Assembly: GCA_026712885.1 (NCBI GenBank)
Contig: JAPOPO010000397.1
Coordinates: forward strand, 1 to 20,568
DNA: 20,568 nt
Direction: 5' to 3'
DNA from: Rhodospirillales bacterium
Lineage (GTDB): Bacteria; Pseudomonadota; Alphaproteobacteria; UBA828
Shown here: positions 15,190 through 20,568 of the stretch, piece after piece
Numbering within the stretch: the first letter of the stretch is position 1
Layout of the letters: each line of letters begins with the position of its first letter
The notes under the pieces: model-generated
Database searches by the model: none
The model's input: only the letters and a program-made list of their open reading frames with translations
Told to the model about the DNA's origin: nothing
Program-made: the position numbers and the translations under genes

Positions 15190-17130
15190 ATGCCCAACAT
15201 ATCGACGGTGCATAGAGCCAAGCCGCAGGCCAAGAGAATCGCCAAGCGCCGGGTTAGTGCACCCGCGCGGAAGAGCGCCAAGACGGCTGTCGACCCCATC
15301 ACCTTCTCGGTCGTTCTCAATCGCTTCAACACGATTGCGAACGAGATGACGCTGACCATGGAGAAAACCTCCTGGACCTCGATCATCGCGCTGGCGCGCG
15401 ACTTCTCCTGCGCCATCTACGACGCCAAGGCGCGCCAGATCTGCATGATGGATGCGCTGCCGGTCCACACCAACTCGATGCACGTGGTTCTGAAGGAGAT
15501 TGCCCGGGTCTTCGAGGGCGACATTCACGACGGGGATGTCATCGTCTGCAACGACGCCTACAGCGGCAATACCCATGTCGGCGATTTCGTCACCGCTTGC
15601 CCGGTGTTCCACAAGGGCAAGCACATGTTTTGGAGCATGACCAAGGGTCATCAGCTCGATTGCGGCGCCTTCATGCCCACCAGCACGCCAGCTGCCGCCA
15701 AGGACGTGTGGCAGGAAGGGCTGCAGCTTCCGCCCATCAAGTTCTACGAGAAGGGCGAGCGGCGCGACGACGTAGTGCGCATGTACCTCGCCAACGTGCG
15801 CTGGCAAGAGTGGCTCTACGGCGACCTGATGGCGCAGCTCGGCTCGATCTGGACCGGCAAGCGGCGCCTCATCGAGCTTGCCGCGCACTACGGCAACGAC
15901 GAGGTGGAGCGCTATATCGAGGCGATCTTCGACTACGCCGACCAGCGCATGGCGCAGGAAATCCGACAGATGCCGGACGGCGACTACGAGGGTACCTCCT
16001 GGCTCGACACCGACGGCCAGGGCGGCACCGACATTCTCGTGAACGCGCGGGTCTCGATCCGGGACGACCGGGTCCATGTCGATTTCAGCGGCTCTGCACC
16101 GCAGACGCCGGGCGCGAACAACTCTTCCTTCGGCGTCATGCAGGCGGCGGCGGGCATCCCGATCCTTTGCACGATCGACCCCTCGATCCCTCACAACGAC
16201 GGCTGCCTGCGCCACATCACCGCCGAGGCCCCGCTCGGCTCGGTGTGCAACGCGCAATATCCGGCGTCCACCGCGCTCGCCACCATCGGCCCCGACGACA
16301 CCATGCAGGACGCGGTCTACAAGGCGCTGGCTCATGCGGTGCCCGAGCGCGTAACCGGCGGGAACGGCCGAGTTAGTTGTGTGCCCTTCTTCTCGGGCAC
16401 CGACACCCGCGACGGTCAGGATCGTTCCTGGGGCTGCATGTTCTTCAACGGCGGGCCGGCGGGCGGGGCATCCTCGTCGCAGGATGGCTGGCCGCTCCTC
16501 ATTACGTCCGCCGGCATGGGCGGGCTCAAGATCTTGAGCGTCGAGATGAGCGAGATGCTCTATCCCATGCGTGTCGACCGGCAGGAGATCGGCGCCGATT
16601 CCATGGGGCACGGCAAGCATCACGGCGGCCCCGGGGTCGAAATTCAGATCACGCCCATCGGCGGCCCGATCGAGTGCCACCTGTTCGGCGACGGCACCGC
16701 CAATCCGCCTCACGGCGTGATGGGCGGCACGATCGCGATCGGCGGCGGCAGCTACAAGGAAAACCTGGAGACGGGCAAGCGCACCTATTGCTCCTCGAAG
16801 GGGCTCCTCATGATCGAGGAGAACGAGGTCTGGGTGGCGCACTCCAGCGGCGGCGGCGGTTACGGCGATCCGCTGAAGCGCGATCCCGAGGCGGTGCTGG
16901 AAAGCATCTTCGAGGGGCTGCTTACGGTCGAGTGTGCGAACGAAGTCTATGGCGTCGTCATAAACAGGGCGACGATGACCATCGACTGGAAGAGGACCGA
17001 GGCACGGCGCGAGCAAATGGCGGCCGAGCGCGGCCCGCTTGAGGTCGTGGTGCCGACCACGCCGGGCGCCTCCGACTGGGTCCAGAAGCGGCTCCGCGAG
17101 GGCGACGAATACCTGATCGACCCGCAGTGA
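15190..17130 (+). CDS. hyuB: Hydantoinase B / acetone carboxylase alpha-like subunit (second pair), basic N-terminal extension
   Basis: This is a 646-residue HyuB-family protein. The conserved domain begins at about residue 35 (DPITFSVVLNRFN), with the metal-site segment NDAYSGNTHVGD (121-132) and the C-terminal GGGGYGDP followed by YGVVIN. The site differs from the first HyuB (Pro to Ala, Gly to Asn), suggesting another substrate or reaction. Unusually, the first 34 residues are rich in Lys, Arg and Ala. The ATG at 15190 has a strong AGGGGAGCGAG ribosome-binding site, so the extension is probably translated; no signal-peptide hydrophobic core is seen. It is co-transcribed with hyuA (11-bp gap) and the PhyH gene (14-bp gap). 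No small third subunit such as the acetone carboxylase gamma chain follows. Confidence 0.92.
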   Translation: MPNISTVHRAKPQAKRIAKRRVSAPARKSAKTAVDPITFSVVLNRFNTIANEMTLTMEKTSWTSIIALARDFSCAIYDAKARQICMMDALPVHTNSMHVVLKEIARVFEGDIHDGDVIVCNDAYSGNTHVGDFVTACPVFHKGKHMFWSMTKGHQLDCGAFMPTSTPAAAKDVWQEGLQLPPIKFYEKGERRDDVVRMYLANVRWQEWLYGDLMAQLGSIWTGKRRLIELAAHYGNDEVERYIEAIFDYADQRMAQEIRQMPDGDYEGTSWLDTDGQGGTDILVNARVSIRDDRVHVDFSGSAPQTPGANNSSFGVMQAAAGIPILCTIDPSIPHNDGCLRHITAEAPLGSVCNAQYPASTALATIGPDDTMQDAVYKALAHAVPERVTGGNGRVSCVPFFSGTDTRDGQDRSWGCMFFNGGPAGGASSSQDGWPLLITSAGMGGLKILSVEMSEMLYPMRVDRQEIGADSMGHGKHHGGPGVEIQITPIGGPIECHLFGDGTANPPHGVMGGTIAIGGGSYKENLETGKRTYCSSKGLLMIEENEVWVAHSSGGGGYGDPLKRDPEAVLESIFEGLLTVECANEVYGVVINRATMTIDWKRTEARREQMAAERGPLEVVVPTTPGASDWVQKRLREGDEYLIDPQ

Positions 17131-17144
17131 GCGGGAGCGGCACC

Positions 17145-18059
17145 ATGGCGACACTCAATACATTCGACGCTGATGTCGGCGCAGACTCGGTGGCAGTGGC
17201 GATCGAGCGGGACGGCTACGCGATCGTGCGGGATCTTCTGGAACCCGACACCCTCGCGCGGCTCGCGAGCGAGCTGACCCCGCATCTGGAGGCAACGGAG
17301 CTCGGCGATCCCGACGCCTTCATGGGGCACAAGACGAAGCGCTTCGGCGCGTTGCTCTCACGCTGCCCGACGACGCGGTGCATGGTCGTTCACCCGCTCG
17401 CGCTGGGGATCGCCGATCGCGTGCTCGGGCCGTACTGCGCCCGCTACCAGGTTCATTACACCGGAGTCATGCACATCGAGCCCGGCGAGACCGTGCAAAC
17501 GATGCACCGGGACACCGGCCCGTTCCCCATTCAGAACCCCGCGCCACCGCTGACGCTCGCGACCATGTGGGCGGTCACCGACTTTACGGCGGAGAACGGG
17601 GCGACCCGCATCGTGCCGGGGAGCCACCGCTGGCCCGACGAGCGCGTGCCGGAGCCGGACGAGATCGTGCAGGCGGAAATGCCGGCTGGGTCGATGCTGA
17701 TGTATGTGGGCAGCCTGATCCACGGCGCCGGCGCCAATCGTGCGAACGGGGCTCGCTGCGGTGTCGCGCTTCACTACTGTCTGGGCTGGCTGCGCCAGGA
17801 GGAGAACCAGTATCTCGCCGTGCCGTTCGAGGAGGCGCGGACCTTCTCCCATAAGTTGCAGTGCCTGATGGGCTACGACCTCGCGACGGTCAATCTGGGC
17901 TTCGTCGACCACAAGCATCCGAACGACGTCCTGAACGGGACCGCCGGCGAGCAGGTGGGCGAGCTCGGAGCTCAGGAGCTGATGGATGCGGACAATGCGA
18001 TCCAGCGCTTCAAGGTGGAAGGCACTGCAGCCGTCGGCCGCGCGCGCATGAGGGTGTGA
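17145..18059 (+). CDS. Phytanoyl-CoA dioxygenase (PhyH) family Fe(II)/2-oxoglutarate oxygenase
   Basis: This 304-residue PhyH-family protein hydroxylates an unidentified substrate using Fe(II), O2 and probably 2-oxoglutarate. Iron ligands are HRD (H121, D123) and H193 in LIHGAGANRA, with R204 as the likely co-substrate contact. The N-terminal IERDGYAIVRDLL and central NGATRIVPGSHRW motifs are typical. Two starts are possible: GTG 17127, overlapping the hyuB stop as GTGA, and ATG 17145, with GGGAG seven bases upstream. I prefer the ATG because its spacing is good and the six extra residues have no match. It is the third gene of the hyuA-hyuB operon, suggesting hydroxylation before or after the ATP-dependent step. 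It converges with an SDR gene across 47 bases. Confidence 0.88.
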   Translation: MATLNTFDADVGADSVAVAIERDGYAIVRDLLEPDTLARLASELTPHLEATELGDPDAFMGHKTKRFGALLSRCPTTRCMVVHPLALGIADRVLGPYCARYQVHYTGVMHIEPGETVQTMHRDTGPFPIQNPAPPLTLATMWAVTDFTAENGATRIVPGSHRWPDERVPEPDEIVQAEMPAGSMLMYVGSLIHGAGANRANGARCGVALHYCLGWLRQEENQYLAVPFEEARTFSHKLQCLMGYDLATVNLGFVDHKHPNDVLNGTAGEQVGELGAQELMDADNAIQRFKVEGTAAVGRARMRV

Positions 18060-18106
18060 GCGAAGGCCGCGCGAACAACCTGACCCGCGTCTTATGGGCG
18101 CTCACC

Positions 18107-19012
18107 TCATAGCGGATCCCAACTGAACACGTCGCCGGAGCGGTCCAGCGCGGCGAAGTGTGCCTGCAGCGCCGGCACGGCATGGTCGGCGATCGACTGC
18201 AGGTCCCAGCCCTCGCTCCGGTGGACGCTGCGGGCGGGCCGGAAGGGATCGAAGAGGAAGATCTCGTTGTGGCGCGTTCCGAAGACCTGGCCTGAGATGT
18301 CGTGCGCCGCATCGGACGCGAGAAACACGGCGAGCGGGGCGTTCTTCTCCGGCGTCATCTTCCTGAGGCGTTCGATTCGCTCCCGCTGCTCATCGGTGTC
18401 GGCCGGGATTTCGCTGGTCATCCGGCTCCAGGCGAAAGGCGCGATGCAGTTGGAGCGCACGTTGAAGCGCTTCATGTCGAGGGCGATTGACTTCGAGAGC
18501 GCGCAAATGCCGAGCTTGGCCGCCGCGTAGTTCGCCTGCCCGAAGTTTCCGATCAGCCCGGACGTGCTGGTCATGTGCACGAAGGCGCCCGCCTCCTGAC
18601 GCCGAAAGTGCTCGGCCGCCGCCCGGCTCAGGAAGAAGCTGCCGTTGAGGTGCACGCCGACGACGGAGAGCCACTGCTCGGCGGTCATCTTGTGGAAGAT
18701 CGTATCGCGCAGGATGCCGGCGTTGTTCACCACGATGTCGATGCGCTCGAACGCGTCTAGCGCCGTTGCCACGATGGCGCGCGCGCTGTCCCAACTGTCG
18801 ACGCTGTGCGTGTCGACGACGGCGCTTCCGCCGGCTTCCTCGATCAGCCGCTTCGTCTCCTCGGAGGGGGTTGCCGAGCCGCCCTCTCCGGTGACCGAGA
18901 CGCCGATATCGTTGACGACGACGGCGGCCCCGGTCCGCGCGAGCGCCAGCGCGATCTCGCGCCCGATGCCGCCGCCCGCGCCGGAGACGATTGCTACCTT
19001 TCCCTGATTCAC
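18107..19012 (-). CDS. SDR dehydrogenase, 17-beta-HSD4/MFE-2-like (3-hydroxyacyl-CoA dehydrogenase type)
   Basis: This is a 301-residue classical SDR resembling the dehydrogenase domain of peroxisomal multifunctional enzyme type 2. It has GAGGGIG (11-17), D35 after the second strand (VVVNDIG, favouring NAD), NNAG (97 is the second Asn), and catalytic S149, Y162 and K166. The insert between residues 36 and 52 (IGVSVTGEGGSATPSEE) is characteristic of the MFE-2 group. The start is GTG at 19012 with GGGAGATGAAGG just before it; no in-frame ATG fits. It follows a MaoC hydratase and an SCP2-type thiolase on the same strand, so it is likely to oxidise a 3-hydroxyacyl-CoA in a beta-oxidation cycle. 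The C-terminal 50 residues beyond the core fold are not assigned. Confidence 0.88.
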   Translation of the reverse strand: MNQGKVAIVSGAGGGIGREIALALARTGAAVVVNDIGVSVTGEGGSATPSEETKRLIEEAGGSAVVDTHSVDSWDSARAIVATALDAFERIDIVVNNAGILRDTIFHKMTAEQWLSVVGVHLNGSFFLSRAAAEHFRRQEAGAFVHMTSTSGLIGNFGQANYAAAKLGICALSKSIALDMKRFNVRSNCIAPFAWSRMTSEIPADTDEQRERIERLRKMTPEKNAPLAVFLASDAAHDISGQVFGTRHNEIFLFDPFRPARSVHRSEGWDLQSIADHAVPALQAHFAALDRSGDVFSWDPL

Positions 19013-19034
19013 CCTTCATCTCCCGTCATTTCTG

Positions 19035-19059
19035 TGGCGGCGCCTCCCGCGGCGCCCCA
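19035..19059. other. Intercistronic hairpin between MaoC and SDR genes
   Basis: TGG-c-GGCGCC, loop TCCCGC, GGCGCC-CCA forms a nine-pair stem with one bulge in the 61-bp gap downstream of the MaoC stop and upstream of the SDR start. No T-run follows on the minus strand, so it more likely affects message stability or partial read-through than full termination. GC-rich sequence makes chance pairing possible. Confidence 0.35.
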
Positions 19060-19073
19060 TCCTTACGGGCGCT

Positions 19074-19919
19074 TCAGCCGAAGGCCGCGAGCCCGTTGCG
19101 CAGGACGAAGACGTCGCGCTCGACGGCGCGCGCGCGAAAGGCGCCGCTCCGCCACATCTCCACCTCGACGGTCTCGCCCGGAAAGACCGGCGCCGAGAAG
19201 CGCGCGGACATGCTGCGGAGCGCTCCGGGATCGTCGGCCGCCAACGCGCGCAAGATGGCGTGGCAGGCGATGCCGAAGGTGCAGAGCCCGTGAAGAATCG
19301 GCCGCTCGAAGCCCGCCTCCTGCGCGATAGACGGGTCGAGATGGAGCGGGTTGGGATCGCCGTTGAGGCGATAGAGCAGCGCCTGTTCCGGACGCGTCGC
19401 GATGGCGACGGCGCGGTCGGGATCGTCGCCGGGTTCCTTCGGCGCAGGTCGAGGCGTTCCGGGGGGGCCGTCGTAGCCGCCGTCGCCCCGGAGCATGAGC
19501 GTGCGGGTCTCGGTGGCGATGACCAAGCCCGTGTCGGCGTCGCGAAGGGTCTTCTCGAGATAGAGCAGTGCGCCTTTCGCGGCGCCCTTGTCGACGACAT
19601 CGACGATCCGGGTTTCGCCGACGACCGTGCCGCCGACGGGGATGGGTTTCTGCAAGGAGAACCCCTGCTCGGCGTGGACGAGCCGGCCCGCGTCGACCGT
19701 CGTGCGCGGATCGGCCAGCCAGAAGCCGGGATGGCCGAGCACCGAGCAGAACGAGGGCACGATGCGCGGGCCCTTGTGGTCGTCCACGAATTGCAGCTGC
19801 CACGGGTCGAGGGGATCGCGGCCGAGCCCGATCGAGAGCGCGTAACGCACTGCGTCGAGCGGGCCGTAAGTCTGGCGGGCCTCGGGAATCTCGAAGCCCA
19901 TGAGCGCATCGTAATTCAC
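19074..19919 (-). CDS. MaoC-family enoyl-CoA hydratase 2 (double hot-dog)
   Basis: This 281-residue protein has the size and layout of double-hot-dog (R)-specific enoyl-CoA hydratases, such as the hydratase 2 domain of MFE-2. The C-terminal half holds the hydratase 2 motif YRLNGDPNPLHLDP (183-196) with catalytic D188 and H193, then ILHGLCTFG. The N-terminal half (YDALMGFEIPEARQTY onward) is the non-catalytic hot dog. It hydrates a trans-2-enoyl-CoA to the (R)-3-hydroxyacyl-CoA. The GTG start at 19919 is chosen because an in-frame stop lies 15 bases upstream and the residues after it match the family N-terminus; no good ribosome-binding site is visible, so ATG 19901 cannot be excluded. It lies between a thiolase and an SDR, forming a beta-oxidation set. 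Confidence 0.9.
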   Translation of the reverse strand: MNYDALMGFEIPEARQTYGPLDAVRYALSIGLGRDPLDPWQLQFVDDHKGPRIVPSFCSVLGHPGFWLADPRTTVDAGRLVHAEQGFSLQKPIPVGGTVVGETRIVDVVDKGAAKGALLYLEKTLRDADTGLVIATETRTLMLRGDGGYDGPPGTPRPAPKEPGDDPDRAVAIATRPEQALLYRLNGDPNPLHLDPSIAQEAGFERPILHGLCTFGIACHAILRALAADDPGALRSMSARFSAPVFPGETVEVEMWRSGAFRARAVERDVFVLRNGLAAFG

Positions 19920-20010
19920 GGCGCGGGAATCTCAGGGTGCGGCGGGCAAATCACAGCCGTCGCGATGAAGCAGGGGGACTGCTGCAGATGGGGTCCGCGC
20001 GTCGGGCCAT

Positions 20011-20568
20011 TCAGCCGTCGTAGTGCCCGACGATCGCCACGCTGCAGACGTTCTGCACGGGGTGGCCGCCCAGGTTGTGGGTCAGACCGTAGCGCATGGA
20101 ATCGATCTGGCGTTCCTCCGCGCGGCCGAGGAACTGCAGGTAGATCTCGTAGAGCATCCGCAGGCCGGAGGCGCCAATGGGGTGGCCGAAACACTTCAGG
20201 CCGCCGTCGATCTGGCACGGCATTTCGCCGTCGGCATCGAAGCGGCCGTCGAGCACCGCCTTCCAGGCCTGGCCCTCGTCGGCGAGGCCGAGGTCCTCCA
20301 TGGTCACCAGCTCCGTGATCGAGAAGCAGTCGTGGACTTCGGTCGCGCTGATTTCCTTGCGCGGGTCGTCGATGCCGGCCTCTTCGTAAGCGCGGTGGGC
20401 GGCGATGCGCGTGGTCTTGAAGTGGGCGCCGTTCCAGCTGTTGAAGCCGACTTCCTCGCCGTTCGAGACGCTGAGCTGCAGGCCCTTGACCGTCACGACA
20501 TTGGTCTTGCCCAGCGTCATGGCGATCTCCGGCGTGGTGACGATGGCGCAGGCCGCGCCGTCGCTGAC
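20011..20568 (-). CDS. SCP2-type thiolase / acetyl-CoA acetyltransferase, C-terminal part (5' end outside window)
   Basis: The frame is open to the window end, giving 185 C-terminal residues of a thiolase-like protein of the sterol-carrier-protein-x group. Visible motifs are VSDGAACAIV at the truncated edge, HDCF in EVHDCFSITE (near residues 79-82 of the fragment), GHPIGASG (128-135) and THNLGG (163-168). The HDCF and GHPxGASG motifs carry catalytic residues in SCP2 thiolases; the N-terminal nucleophile region lies outside the window. The enzyme would cleave a 3-oxoacyl-CoA, completing the cycle with the downstream MaoC hydratase and SDR. There is a 91-bp gap to MaoC on the same strand in which I see nothing distinct. 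No SCP2 lipid-binding domain is fused at the C-terminus. Confidence 0.88.
   Translation of the reverse strand, partial: VSDGAACAIVTTPEIAMTLGKTNVVTVKGLQLSVSNGEEVGFNSWNGAHFKTTRIAAHRAYEEAGIDDPRKEISATEVHDCFSITELVTMEDLGLADEGQAWKAVLDGRFDADGEMPCQIDGGLKCFGHPIGASGLRMLYEIYLQFLGRAEERQIDSMRYGLTHNLGGHPVQNVCSVAIVGHYDG

Noticed and set aside
13112..17130. Complete acetone carboxylase operon
   Set aside because: Only the two large HyuA/HyuB-type subunits are present; no gamma-subunit gene follows, and the next gene is a PhyH oxygenase.
15175..17154. Long 659-codon minus-strand open frame opposite the second hyuB
   Set aside because: It is the antisense shadow of a well-supported HyuB gene; no domain or credible start context.
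18056..18105. Inverted repeat GTGAGCG/CGCTCAC at the convergent PhyH and SDR ends
   Set aside because: The 36-base loop and absence of a T-run make an intrinsic terminator unlikely.

Overview
The window is GC-rich (about two-thirds G+C by eye) and densely coded, with strong GC bias at third codon positions and many long antisense shadow frames. The gene families (HyuA/HyuB pairs, a CoxL-type molybdoenzyme, PhyH and isopenicillin-N-synthase-type oxygenases, MaoC hydratase, SCP2-type thiolase, many SDRs) suit a metabolically versatile Pseudomonadota, most likely an alphaproteobacterium. That assignment is inference: the window has no rRNA or taxonomic marker. I see no tRNA, rRNA, CRISPR, insertion sequence, transporter or transcription regulator, and no gene-free stretch over 300 bases.

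Layout, left to right. (a) 2-298 (+): C-terminal end of a rubrerythrin, probably unrelated to what follows. (b) 345-2425 (-): a serine hydrolase of the beta-lactamase/esterase fold followed, through a GTGA stop/start overlap, by a 2-oxoglutarate/Fe(II) oxygenase. (c) 2567-6624 (+): a lone molybdopterin-binding large subunit of the xanthine dehydrogenase/CoxL family, then two tandem SDR oxidoreductases of identical length and about 80% identity by hand alignment. (d) 6637-12907 (-): hyuA, hyuB and a DMSO-reductase-family molybdopterin/[4Fe-4S] oxidoreductase, probably one operon. (e) 13112-18059 (+): a second, diverged hyuA-hyuB pair followed by a PhyH-type oxygenase, divergent from (d) across a 204-bp intergenic region. 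(f) 18107-20568 (-): SCP2-type thiolase (cut by the window end), double-hot-dog MaoC hydratase and an SDR. Together these look like the hydratase, dehydrogenase and thiolase steps of beta-oxidation.

The whole reads as a catabolic island. Molybdoenzymes and two Fe(II) oxygenases could activate or hydroxylate an organic compound, two ATP-dependent HyuAB complexes could hydrolyse or carboxylate an amide, lactam, imide or ketone, SDRs could oxidise alcohols, and the module in (f) could shorten an acyl-CoA. The substrate cannot be read from the sequence. The least ordinary points are the two different HyuAB systems back to back, each with a different redox partner, and the two molybdoenzymes of unrelated families with no visible electron-transfer subunits. 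I did not find a clearly unprecedented system such as a defence or mobile element.
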